Of a stretch of DNA of 64,000 nt, positions 12,317 through 24,310 are shown piece by piece. Location of the stretch: positions 45,528,001-45,592,000 of the forward strand of contig NC_060214.1 in the NCBI RefSeq assembly GCF_021130785.1, read 5' to 3'. Under the pieces are notes generated by a model. The model ran no database searches. It was not told the origin of the DNA and was given only the letters and a program-made list of their open reading frames with translations. This DNA is from Homalodisca vitripennis (Eukaryota; Arthropoda; Insecta; Hemiptera; Cicadellidae). The number at the start of each line of letters is the position of its first letter. Within the stretch, counting starts at the first letter, position 1. The translations under genes were made by a program, and so were the position numbers.

Positions 12317-14366
12317 CTTGTTATGAATTACTTCTTTGAATTGCCTCGAAAAAACCACTATAAATATCAATAATCTTTTTCTTTATAACTTTGACCTAAC
12401 GCATAATTCAAGAAAGGGTCATTCTTGTGATATCTTGTGCCATCATTAAAACCCTAGTAATTGAGGTATATTTGAACAAAGTAAATGAAGTTATCTCAGA
12501 TATTGACAAGTAAAGACATGGGTTGTAACTCCACACATTAAAACCCAAACAAGCATGAACTCCTTCTTCTTTACTCTTTATAAATTTACATTTTTAGTTT
12601 TCAGAATCAAAACTTAAGTGAAATAATTTGCAAAGCTTTAAATATGTTTTGTTGTAAATGTTGTTAGATTTTTAAAGCCGATATTTTCTCACGGTATTTA
12701 CACTTGTAACTATAGTGAAACCCCCAACATAATTTAAGGTAGAATTGTATTGATTTGGAGCCAAAAGGTGAAAATACATTCTATTTGTATATGCAATAAC
12801 TCTTGATAGATAAAACATAGAGACTTTTTAAATATGTATATTTTGGTCCAAGTAAGAACACGACGGACCTTTGATTTAGAGACAAAGGTTAAAATGCAGT
12901 TCTTCTATAGATCTGTCCAATATGTTTGTAACTGTTTAGCCTTGGTTTCCCAGATACAGTGTTTTATGGTTTTAAAATCATACATTCTGTCTTCATTGAT
13001 ACTACAAATAATAAAAGTAAGTTTTTGTAAGCAAAATAATAAACGCTATTAATGAACATATTATAACACAGTTTTTAGCAAATTTATAATTTTGAAGAAT
13101 TTTGATTGGTAATAAGATAGCGTCCTTCGTTGAAAAATGCAAACAATGGCCTGGGAAATAAAATAAAATATTTTCCATTTCTCAAAAACATTTTTCTGTC
13201 ATAAGAAGAAGCCGTTGCAAAAATAATAAATATAGTTTTACAAACAGTATAAAATATGAGGATACATAATCAGCATTGTTGATATTTAAAGTTATTGTTC
13301 ATAAATCATGGAATAATGTTGAATCCTTACAATAATGAAAATAAGTTACATTTCTTTTCTTCCTTGAGTCCTAAAGGCTACCAGTGCTATGGTGCTGAAA
13401 ATACCCAAGACTTACATGAAAAGGGGTAGCAGTAAATGCTTTTTGCCTGAAGTAGATTTCCGATACCTATGTATTTGTATTTTATTTTTCAGGACAACAA
13501 GGTACAGTGACGGAAATGTAGATTATTTGAAAAGGAAAAGGTCATACAGGATAAAAAAAATTATATAAGATTTAGGTATAATCTGATACTCTTAAACACT
13601 ATGTAATTGGTATACCTATCTATGTTTAAACGATATCATATGACTTCACCGCATTAAAAAAGCCTTTTACTGAACAGTATAAAGATTTAAAATTTAAAAA
13701 TTGGTACCATCTAGTACTCAGTTATATAGTAAAATGGCGTTAGTTTATCAATATTACTACGCTTGTTGAGGGTATTAATTATATAAAGTACATAAATATC
13801 TCTGCTTATTTTATTAGGGCCTCTTAAAAATAGATACAAGCATATGAAAAATCTGTCTTAACGATATAAATAATTGACTATTTTTTTGTCTTAAATCACT
13901 TTTGTACCATATAAAACACTATCATTGGGGCTGAGAACTTAAAACCGGTGTTTGATTTGTTTTAGAACTTACATCATGTCTGGAGGAGACTGCTTTATTA
14001 CAGCAGAAGTCGAAAAGTTATTTCAAAAAAACCTGACCAACTAATATTCAGTCATAACACAGTTACATAATATTGACAGTAATTATATTCCTTTGTTTCA
14101 AAGAGCTGGGAAGATAAAAAATTGTGTTTACTATAACAAACGTTCTTCTTGAGTGGCGGAAACCAACGCGAGAGTAAAACCTCTTTATTGCCTCGGTTTG
14201 TAAAATTTAGAGCGGCGTAAAAACGTTTTGGTGACCTCAGGCTCAGCAGAGACAGAATTAAATATACTTCTTTTGAAGATAAAGCACTATATTTTATAAA
14301 GTCGTTGAATAAAATTGTTTTGTAAGCGTTTTCCTCTGAAAATTAAAGTACTTTTAATTTCTTTAG

Positions 14367-14432
14367 ACACACACACACACACACACGCACGCACGCACGC
14401 ACTCACACACACACACATACATTATTTAAGTA

Positions 14433-14488
<56 letters not shown>
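14367..14488. repeat. Compound (AC)n-(GCAC)n-(TA)n microsatellite
   Basis: CA repeats with GCAC units run from 14367 to about 14420. After a 15-bp gap a pure TA tract covers about 14435-14488. The open frame across it is repeat-derived. Confidence 0.9.
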
Positions 14489-14490
<2 letters not shown>

Positions 14491-16789
14491 TTTTAACTGT
14501 AATGGCAAAGAAATTTACATTAATAAACTGTTTCAACCATAAAAATACACAATACCTATTTCAAAACAAGCTGTTTTAAAACAGTTACATCTTTGGTTGA
14601 GAAAGTAGTATTAATATTGGTATGGGTGGTCGTACTTAGTTACAAAAAAATGTAAACGATTTTAATGTATTTAATTATTTAATGTATTATTAATGTATTT
14701 AAACCAAATTTTAAGAATTAAATCTGATTATTCATAGTCAAATTTTAATTCGTTTAGGAGAATATAGCAGGACACTTATCCTGAATTTTAACAAGAACCT
14801 TTATTTTCAAATACTAGATTAGATAGTGTATAATAGTTTATACAAGAGTAAATGTTAAATTGGCATTGCTTGAGTGCATCCTTCATGTTTAATGTATATT
14901 TCATGTTATCACTCTCTGGTTTAAAATGATCTTCGATTACGTAGAAAGAACGTTGAGTATGAGAAGAAGCGGTCAAATTTGCATTAGACACCTTATCCCG
15001 TTACTTTCAACTGGAATGCATTGCAATATGTGTGGAAATTATGTTAAATGTATTATTCAAAAGTAACAGAAGAGAGTCAATGTGTTTTAGGGCATATGAC
15101 AAGCTTCTTCTTCTCTGGTTACAGGTAATATTTTATCGTGGTGTATTTTAAATTGACTAAGATCCTAATTATGTAGCTGAGACATTTAAGTCTTTGTTCG
15201 TCGGATAACCTAGACTCATTTTCCGGACCAAAAGAAGAACTTCTGCGTTATTTATTTATTACACAAAGGTTTGTAAAATACATTTCTCACTACCTGTGGG
15301 TCTCTGTGATTGGCCTCACGATATGTCAAGAACTAACTAATTTTTAGGCCCTGAATTTTGCATGAAATTTCAATTATATGTAGCTACACCGAGGTTGGTA
15401 AGTGTGCTGTCATTCCATTAGGTTTAGTGGAAGATTTTTGTGGGTCTTTTGATAACCATGATTACGTCGCTGAATATATACGTTTGTACAAACTGAGTAA
15501 AATCTTGTAAAATAATAATAGGGACTGGGTGTTTGAGGCGTATCAATAAAAAAATACGAAATAAACTGAACCAAATTATACCAGTGCACTAAACTGAAAT
15601 ATTTATTCCATATTTTTGAATATAAAATTATATTAAGAGACCTCATTAAAGGTACAGTATGTTTGTGTTTTCATTTTATTAGGTTAATTTGGTTTCAGTT
15701 TAAAATAATATGTAAATTAATTTAATGCAAATATGCATGTTGTAGTTATTATAACGTGTATTTAACTTTCTTTTGAACTTATTTCAGTTATTCCCCTTAG
15801 GATATTGTAGTTTTAACATTCATTACTATTAACTATAACTCATATTTCACGTCAATTTATACTTCAATGATATTTTTACGATTAACCCCAAAAATCTAAG
15901 CAAATATTTTAGATTATCCATCCTGTACATATACGTTGAACACAGTTTTTGTATTATAATAAATTTGTATACTTTTTTAGTTATCTAAAATAACAACATT
16001 GTATTCTTTCAGGTACGAAACTTTATCAATGTGTACAGGATCAGTAGGTAAGGAATCTTTAAAAATAATAACATTTAAAAATCTGTAAATAATCATTATT
16101 GTTATAGCTTTTGTTTTATAATATGACTAAAAAAACTAAATGCTATTAGTTGAGCTAATTTCACTGGTATAACGTTGAAATTCAGTTTAATTGGTACTAC
16201 TTTCAGCTTTCTGAATGTTACTATAAGGCAGGACACTCGTCTTATTTTATACTGAAACTGTCTTCATTTCAGATAAGATTAACTTGACAAATATCGGTGA
16301 TTGAAAGTATATTTCTTAGAAAATTCAGTGTCTATTGGTGCGTGGTTTCTAATTGATTATAAATGTGAGAATGCCTGTACATTCGAGAATATTTCGATAC
16401 ATTTTTCTCGCAAATTAAATACTAAGATATTTGTATGCGTTTCTGATATTTTAAATATTTAATACTTTGATAATTTTTAATGTGTATTTTTAATAAAACC
16501 TACTTAGTTATTTATTATTCTATAAATAAATGTTTTATGTAAAACTATTAATTTTCATTTACATTCATTATTTTATGCATTAATAACAAACTACTTATTT
16601 TGAATTAAAATGTTATTGGTAATAATTGGAGCTTTAAAGTACACTAGAATTAAGAAGTATTCTATTTATAAGATGTTTTGCAGTACTCTGAACTCATAAC
16701 TACAATATAATTTTAAAATGTATGAATTAAAATGCCGGTTTGTAGAATATTTTATGAATTTAACATACTTTGTATTAGTACAAAGGGTA

Positions 16790-18400
16790 GTACTACGTCA
16801 CACCATGTGTTCCGTTCAGAGTTTTGCTTAATTTACATTCAAACGTTCAAGCCTATAATTTACTTCATTCTCGAGGTGTCCTTTAGTTATATATACAGGC
16901 ATATTTCAAACAGAAAAGACATTTTTGCATAATTCTAGCTAACTTAAAGAATTTGTTGAACGTATTGAGTGATAATCTTCAATGATGCTCAACCAAATTA
17001 GTTAGACATGCACTACCAGAAAACTTGTTTTCGTGTATGTTGAAATAAAGTTTCTTGGAAAAATTTAAACTTCGTAGATGATCTTTATAAATATATTTTG
17101 CTACATTTGTACATTTACATTTAGTTTATTGACGTGGGGCTTTTAGCTGTTTTTAAACAATAAAAGTTCTAATGTGGTAGGGAATGTGTTACAATGCAAG
17201 AGTGCGCTGATGTTATTTCCTGTGGAGTGGCATGCACTTTTCAGTAATGCTAACATATAATTGAAGCTTTATGCCTAATTTAAAATTCTTTTTTAGATAT
17301 GGTGCCCACAGATTGACATATAGATATACAGATCAAATTTACATATAGATATACAGACCCATACATACAAACAGAAATATCGTTCCTACAGCTCTGCGTG
17401 TGATATGAATTGCTGACGCTCAGCCAATTAATTAAGTAATTGTTATAGCCTCAACTTATTTTAGGAGATTTTTTTCGGCCTTTTTAATGGGTTGTTGGCC
17501 ATTTATGTATAAAACATTTATGCGCTCACTTGAATAAATAAAATAAAAATACAATTTTACATGTTTACACTACAAAAATGGCACAAAATAACGCATACAA
17601 GTTAAAACGAAATAAAGTTAGTTAAATAGTTTATTGAAAAATGTCATGTCTCCACACGATTTGTAAAAGTAATAATAAAAAATTATATTTTAAATTTTAA
17701 ACGGAAATAAGCAATCCCAAAAACAATATTACGTTAAATATTTGTCTAGGACATTTAAAATTTTAAAACTATGGCTATAAATTTTGCACAATACCGGTAT
17801 TATTATAACATTTTTTGTATTGTGAGCGATGTAAAGTTGAAGGCTCACTACTATTCAGTTATCTACACATTTTTAACTTTACAACCAGAGAGTGCTAATA
17901 CTCAGCAAGATATTACATGACAAACAAAGTGAATAAGCTTTATCTGCGCTCCATAAGTGACATTATGTTTATATTTCTAAACTTCATCTGCAAATGAAAT
18001 ATTATCTTTCCCTCCTAAGTTACACGCCTAGATGATTCCATGTCAGGAATTCCAATGACAGCATAGTGTGCCTTGTTAAGCTACATGTATTGCTATTTAA
18101 AACTAAACCATAATATAAATTTTACACCAAGGATGTAATATGTTAAATGAATTACTTAATTTCCAAATTGGTAGTTGAAGCTTATGGCTATTGTAAATCC
18201 TAAAACTATCATAAGGCTACTTTTACTGTGGGGAATTATAATGGAGAGAATGTAATAAGAAAGGAGTTTGTAAAATACTCAGTGTTTTTTATTATCTACA
18301 CAAGTTAGTTCTGCATTTATTACAAATCCTGCAACCATCCTTAAGGCTGAATTGCCCCTCTGCAAACATAATGTATGTATAAAGCAGCAAGAGATTTGTA
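16790..18400. repeat. Old duplicated segment, copy B (pairs with 8850-10500)
   Basis: Same islands and order as copy A: TACGTCACAC near 16794, GAGTGATAAT near 16968, GCTAACATATAA.TGAAGCTT near 17248, GCTCAGCCAATTAATTAA near 17417, and ACATTATGTTTATATTTCT near 17961. The last island (TTACAAATCCT.CAACCATC) is present twice here, near 18190 and 18320, so this copy had a further local duplication. A short direct repeat of ACATATAGATATACAGA lies at about 17319-17361. Confidence 0.7.
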
Positions 18401-18656
18401 AATACCAAATGGGTATTTTTATCCTTTAAACAAATCTGTCAAAGCACTGTGTTCATTCGCAGTTTCATTTAAAAGTAGGAAAATATAATCAAAGTGTTGG
18501 CTCGAGGTTTTATATTATTTTTTCTGTGTTTTCAAAAAGGTAAAATCTATAATGTATCTCATACTTTAGCGTCGTAGTATATTTGTAACGTTGTAGCATA
18601 ATACAATTTACAGTTGCTATTTTTCACAACCTAGTGAAAAATAAGGGCAAAGGATC

Positions 18657-18671
18657 TATATTATATATATA

Positions 18672-18734
<63 letters not shown>
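18657..18734. repeat. (TA)n microsatellite
   Basis: About 78 bp of TA repeats with one phase slip near 18678. Confidence 0.9.
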
Positions 18735-18737
<3 letters not shown>

Positions 18738-19429
18738 GGTTTCAGAGAGCGTAAGTACCTCTCAAAGACTGTTAAAAGATATGAATGTTAAGGGGCATAG
18801 TATACTTATGTTGTTTTCATCGAAAAGCCAATTAAAGTATTAGGTATACCTAAGTTAAAAACCTGATTTGAATTCAAATCTCCGATGATATATAATGTAT
18901 ATAAAACCCTGGCCTAGCACGTGATAATAATGTTGTGGTTAATAAATTAACACTCTTTCAACAAAATATATTTATTCAATAATCTAAAATTTTTAATATA
19001 CTTTTAGTTAACTTATATGCAACAACAAGGAGGTTTCTGACATTATGACTAAATATGTGTTATTTTTACTAACATGTAAATCTTATTTTGAGTTGCACAC
19101 ACAATACATGATTCTCTCACCCATTTCAAGAAGAGAATATATTTGATTTGAATACTCTTTTTCTGAGAGTATAACATTCATAAGTGTGATACTTTATTAT
19201 TATTAAAAGTATTACTATCACGAATTTTATTACTACTACGAGAACCATTACTTAAATTTAAGATTATTAAAAATTTAACAGATAGTGCTTATTAGTTTAT
19301 TCTGTATAAAATAGAAATTATAAAACATAAATAATAATTTCAGAAATTCTACGAGTTACTAAATATTAAAATAATTACTCTTCACAATGTTTTCAGTGCG
19401 CTGAGAGCAGTTGTTCAATAGAGATTAAG

Positions 19430-19560
19430 TGGAAATTGTACAAATATCACTAGAACGATCCATCAGCACAGTGTCAGCACTTCTTCAGCTCTCCCAGTGC
19501 TGATTTCTGGCTTCCGTCCCATTGATTTATATCTCATAATATCACAACCTGTGAATATAT
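19430..19560. repeat. Conserved hairpin island, copy 1 (pairs with 61705-61830)
   Basis: About 110 bp match 61711-61830 at high identity, far above the surrounding DNA. The core is CATCAGCACAGTGTCAGCAC, then TTC.TCAGCTC, then CCCAGTGCTGATT and TGGCTTCC. CAGCACT and AGTGCTG form a perfect 7-bp stem. The two copies differ by indels inside the core, so the block is not a shared coding frame. A second match about 250-350 bp further on (GGCATGCATTG, near 19816 and 62140) shows that the duplication is longer than the hairpin. Confidence 0.7.
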
Positions 19561-20098
19561 TTATAGTTATCTCGTAACGCGTACATGATTTAAATGCTCA
19601 CACTGCTTTATTTTTAAGTATATATTTAGAAGAACATAACAACCAATATTAACATTTCCTGTGTCTAACTTGAGTAGTCAACAATCCAAGTCTCTTTCTC
19701 CTTGCTTGCATGGCATAGCAAGATACAAGTATGTTGTATCTAATAACAGTAGGTTTAAGAAAATTTATGTAATAATATTATTTGTTTTATTAAGCTAGTT
19801 AGTAAATATGAGCCAGGCATGCATTGCACTTGAATATTGTATAATTAGTTTCAGATTCTGAGAGAACAGTATTTTGAAAACAATCAATAAGGCTTACGAT
19901 TTGGTGGATTATGCAGTCTAGTGTCAATTAAAATTAAAACTCAAGTATTTTCGATGCAATTGAAAATAATATATATTCCATTGCAAAAGTCAGGGATACT
20001 AATTATTAATTTTGACGAGGTCACAACAGTAATATTTCCATCCAAAAATATGCAAATTCACTCCCCAATATTTACTAACCCACCTATAACGAGCTTAA

Positions 20099-20386
20099 CC
20101 CTTAAATGAGCGCGCGGGGGCCTCAACGACCCCACGAGTAGATATATTGCTCTATTTTTCGAAGTAGGTTGGCTAGACTACTGTGACGCTACATACCTTC
20201 CGGGTAGACGATGAGTAATCGCGCCCTACAGTCAGTTTGGCTGTGACCGTCGCGGGTAAATTTTACAGTCCGTTCCAAACAAACATTACACGTTTCGGTC
20301 GTCTAGACCCCCGCGCGCGCACTCACGTTACCTACTAGTGTTGCAATTACCGGGTCATTTTTACCCCCGCGCGCGTACTTGTGTTA
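20099..20386 (+). repeat. piggyBac left end with GC-rich subterminal repeats
   Basis: After the terminal repeat, two related motifs occur: TAGACCCCCGCGCGCGC followed by ACTCACGTTA (20304-20330), and ACCCCCGCGCGCG followed by TACTTGTGTTA (20363-20386). The right end carries ACCCCACGTGAGCACTCACG (about 23212-23231). These are probably transposase-binding sites; that role is inferred. Confidence 0.7.
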
Positions 20387-20529
20387 TTTGATATGTGCAT
20401 TGAAAGTGAATATTTTTATATGTGATACAGAAGGAGAATTTGTATGTATATACATTGCTAACGGATTTTGAATATAGATTGTGTATAAATATTTTGTTTT
20501 TGTGTTGACAATATTTATTTATTCCGAGA

Positions 20530-22503
20530 ATGAGTTCTGAAGATTTCCAAGTGGCTAGAATTAGAAAATTTTTACTTGAAACCGAAAAAGATGGGGACCT
20601 ATTTGAGGATGAGAATGCTCAGTCGGATCATGACGAAACTGATCATGTGAGTGAGTCGGACCACAACACTGATACTGAAGCTGATAACACAGATGAAGAT
20701 CCCGACTTTGACCCACAGACTGAGAGAAGAGATGAAGATTGTGATTTTGACTCCGATATTGTACTGATGAGTGATAATGAAGAACTACCTGTACCGACAG
20801 CCAACGAATATCCTGAAAATATGGACATAGACGAAGTTGAAAATGTTATTGAAAATCATATGACTGTAGACAGAGTCATAGAAGAAGTTGTACAGGGATC
20901 TGGAAGTATAGTGCAAGAATTTATTGGAAAGGATAGAGAAACTGTATGGAAAAAAGACCCAATTGTTGCAGCTACTGCTCGCGCTCGACCTGCAAATATA
21001 ATAAGACGTTTGCCTGGCCCAAAAAATGCAGGTAAGCATGCAAAAACTCCTTTGGAATGCTACAGTTTATTTATAGATGATGAAATACTAGATATAATTG
21101 TAACGTGTACTACTATCTACATTGAAAGAAAAGGACAGAGTTTCTCTAGGTCCAGAGATGTAAAGAGTACTGACAAACATGAAATGAATGCATTTCTAGG
21201 TCTTGTACTATTGGCAGAAGTTATGAGATCTAATCACCAAAATCTTTCTGAACTGTGGGAAAGGGATGGATTTGGAATCGAAATGTTTTATTGCACAATG
21301 AGATTGAAGCGGTTCCAATTTTTATTGCAATCTGTTAGATTTGATAATAAAAATGATCGACCATCTAGACTTGATTTAGACAAACTAGGTGCATTCAGGG
21401 TTGTATTTGAAAAGTTTAACTGAAAATGTGCTGAAAATTACGTTCCATATGCTTTCATTACTATAGATGAGCAATTGGTAGCCTTCAGAGGAAAATGCGG
21501 CTTCAAACAATTTATGAAAAGTAAACCAGCAAAGTATGGTATTAAAATATTCACAGCAACAGATTCCAAAATGTTTTATGTACACAAGAAGGAGATTTAC
21601 CCTGGTACCCAACCACAGAACAGCCCATTTGAACAGTCAAATAGACCTAAGGACGTTGTTTTACGCCTTATAAGCAATCTTGAAAATTCCGGCAGGAACA
21701 TCACAGCAGACAACTGGTTCTCAAGTGTGCCATTGGTGAGGGAACTGCTAGAAAGAGGCATTACTTACGTAGGAACACTACGCAAGAACAAAAGAGAACT
21801 ACCACCAGAACTTCTTTCTAAGAAACGAATTGCCCATTCGAGTATCTTTGCTTTTCATGATGACATGACTGTAGTTTCATATACACCAAAAAGAAACCGC
21901 TGTGTTGTTCTCGTATCATCAATGCATTTTGATGCTGCTATCGACCCTGACACACTAGACAAGTCTAAACCAGACATAATTAATTTCTAAAACTCTACCA
22001 AGTCTGGGGTTGATGTTGTAGATGAAAAATGTGGTACTTATTCCACTTGTAGGAGATGCCAAAGGTGGCCCCTTGTTTTATTTTACCGCTTGCTTGACAT
22101 CGCAGGCATCAATGGGCAAGTTATTTTCTTGAGCAACTGTCAAGAAGAAAAAGTAATGTAAAGAAGGAAGTTTCTGAGGGAAGTCGGCTTAGAGATGATA
22201 AAGCCTCATGTAGCGAAAAGGGCAACTATTTCTTCGCTTCCAAAGACCTAATGTCGCTACGCTGCGATCATCGATCCTCAAGGTTGCTAATGTGAGAAAG
22301 ATTCCTCATCGAGAATCAGCAGTCAATCGGCCAGCGGGTTCGAGAGTAAGATATTAAGATGTGTAGTTTGCCCCCGCACAAAGGATACCAAAACAACAAA
22401 AAAATGTTGTAAGTGCCAACGACCTATGTGTTTATCGCACATGGAGACCTTCTGTAATCTCTGCCAAAACATGAATAACGGTGCAATTACTGATTCAGAC
22501 TAA
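20530..22503 (+). pseudogene. piggyBac transposase, interrupted by in-frame stops
   Basis: One frame of 657 codons runs from ATG 20530 to TAA 22501-22503 and reads as a whole piggyBac transposase. Residues 1-85 are a strongly acidic leader. The DDE core carries D313 (TIDEQL), D394 (DNWFSS) and D495 (SGVDVVD), with spacings of 81 and 101 against about 78 and 101 in the cabbage-looper enzyme. A cysteine-rich zinc domain runs from C611 to C645 (RCVVCP, CCKC, CNLC). In-frame stops occur at 21421 (TGA), 21988, 22159, 22249 and 22288 (all TAA). The one at 21988 sits where the family usually has tyrosine. Between about 22245 and 22351 another frame is open, and TAAGATAT is partly repeated at 22347-22360. 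The last two stops may therefore reflect a frameshift plus an 8-bp duplication. No active enzyme is expected unless the stops are errors. Confidence 0.9.
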
Positions 22504-22935
22504 TTTTCTATAGAACACATTTTTCACGTGTTTAATTGTGAGGTATATTTCTCATATAATTCGAGTTTTCTATACTGCATATCTACTGTCATCTGAGGTG
22601 TGTTCAATATTCAATAAATAATTTTTTCTTTATCAGTGATTTTTTCCTCGTTTACTAGTCCTACTTTTATTTCCCCATACTTTTATTTCCCCAAAACAAA
22701 GTCTTGGTAAGTTTAACAAACACTAGTATTTATATTTATATGATACTTTAAAAACAAAGATTACTCTTATTTTACAAAATATAAATAAATAAAAAACTGA
22801 ATTGTATTTGTATTTTTATTATTAAATTTTACTACAAGATCGTGGAATTAAAGTTTTAAATTTAATTTAAATCGAATAATTCAGTATGTATATAGTTATT
22901 CTTATAACAATAATTTTATATCATAGTATAGTATA

Positions 22936-23001
<66 letters not shown>

Positions 23002-23264
23002 TGATTTATGCAATAAACATTTTTTTCTTAAAACTATAATTTAATACTTTTAACGTAAAAATGAATAAAAAATATAAAAATCATAATAACTATAGTTATC
23101 TTTAATTAAATAGGTATTAGACATACGCAATAATGTAAGTAACTATAGTTAATAACACAAAGAAGGTAAGAATGCATTCATATTTATTATTTTCTTAATG
23201 GGGTCTAGAAGACCCCACGTGAGCACTCACGTAACTTTAGGAGGCGCGCTCAGGTAAGGGTTAA
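22504..23264. other. piggyBac 3' non-coding part and right end
   Basis: AT-rich untranslated part of the piggyBac element. It has a plausible polyadenylation signal (CAATAAATAA near 22612) and a (TA)n tract at 22938-22999. The GC-rich right terminus includes the palindrome GGGGTCTAGAAGACCCC at 23200-23216. The element ends at 23260, followed by TTAA. Confidence 0.8.
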
Positions 23265-23329
23265 TTGTCAGTCGGCCAAATGGGCGTTTTTCCCAGTCAG
23301 ATGCCAGAAATTTCCCGACATATAAAATA

Positions 23330-24310
23330 TGCATGTAACACTAAACAGAGAGTTTTAGACGAGTTAATCTCGCCTTCAGCATTGGAGTATTCTTGATTGG
23401 GCTTGGACATCTGTTACTAAAGTGAACACGCGCACGTGAGGGTAAGAGTTCATAAACCTCCGCTCTGTGTCTACCAGGTCGGTAGTTTACCCTGACTCTA
23501 ATATGCCTTGGCCCTTCGCGAAGGCACATTTAGACATACACAAAACATTGTTGTTTCGTAAATGTATAGAATAGGCAGCGTCAACAGTTAAAGAGTTAGG
23601 AAACCTCTTTACACGACTCTCTAGGATTAAATTTTCCAATGATTCTACCAGCTTTTATATGGAGTCTGAAACTTTCATAAAGTCTGTATTTGCACATGAT
23701 CCCCAAAGCACTACTAAATACGAGATATGTAGGTAAAGTAAGCCAAAAAGGCCATCATCAGAACCAACGTCGGACAGTATTTTTGCTTCAGACCTCAAGA
23801 CTCAAATGCCTGAGGATATTTTGGCAAATAAAGAATCAGTGTGATCATTCTATGTCAATTTTTTATTCAGGTGTATTCCAAGGAATTTTGTTGTAATACT
23901 TCTTCTAATAAGGTGTCTTATATCACAGTGGTGTCACTCGGTGAGTCGAAGGGAAATATTCACGACGGTTGATATTTATTAATTTGCTGTGAGATTAATA
24001 TTGTTGAAATTTTGGACACAATTGCTGAAATAGATAAAAGTTTCGAATTTTTAATTAGTATTTTTGCTGAAACAGAGAGTTGTGTCTTCAGCATACTGTA
24101 CGATTAGGCAGTATTGTAGTGATGATCCTATGTCCTTGACTTATATCAAGAAGAAGACTGGACTGAGCATAGATCATTGTAGGACTATTTCTATTACTAC
24201 TATCTTAACTCAGATTAATTGCATCAGAGAAATAATTCGATTTTAGGACTGATTGCGTTCTGTGGCTGGAAATTATATTAGTCAAAAGTAAGCAATTACT
24301 CGAATGCAAT
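23330..24310 (-). pseudogene. LINE (jockey/CR1-like) reverse transcriptase remnant
   Basis: Read on the minus strand in mixed frames, the block gives the C-terminal half of a non-LTR reverse transcriptase. A degenerate GVPQGS..GP..FLIYVNDI box lies at about 24120-24220 (here LSPVFFLI then VKDIGS). The catalytic box reads YAEDTT at 24079-24096, where active elements have YADD. It is followed by the thumb region with VVLWGSCANT (23685-23714). The 62-codon minus frame at 23341-23529 corresponds to the C-terminus after the polymerase. Stops and shifts are frequent and no 5' half, 3' tail or target duplication is seen. It is an old truncated copy, next to the piggyBac insertion. Clade assignment is tentative. 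Confidence 0.75.

Larger units (their letters stand above)
12222..20094. other. AT-rich non-coding stretch between tRNA-like gene and piggyBac
   Basis: No supported gene. It contains microsatellites at 12.29, 14.37-14.49 and 18.66 kb. It also holds a GC-richer patch at 14120-14260, copy B of an old duplication (16.8-18.4 kb), an exon-like fragment at 16015-16052, and a conserved hairpin island at 19430-19560. A 22-codon frame at 13976-14044 follows a good 3' splice-site-like run but cannot be judged alone. Confidence 0.55.
20099..23260 (+). mobile_element. piggyBac-superfamily transposon, TTAA flanked
   Basis: A 3.16-kb element lies between TTAA at 20095-20098 and TTAA at 23261-23264, the hallmark piggyBac target duplication. 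The left end starts CCCTTAAATGAGCGCGC. The reverse complement of the right end starts CCCTTACCTGAGCGCGC. This gives terminal inverted repeats with two differences in 17 bases. The interior holds one transposase gene in plus orientation plus an internal (TA)n tract at 22938-22999. The ends are strikingly GC-rich in an AT-rich setting and carry extra subterminal copies of a CCCCGCGCGCG / ACTCACGT motif. Intact ends with a broken gene mean it could be moved only by a transposase made elsewhere. Confidence 0.93.

Noticed and set aside
23578..23844. Plus-strand frame that looked like an unknown coding exon with one stop
   Set aside because: The minus strand reads as the thumb region of a LINE reverse transcriptase (VVLWGSCANT), so the plus frame is its antisense.
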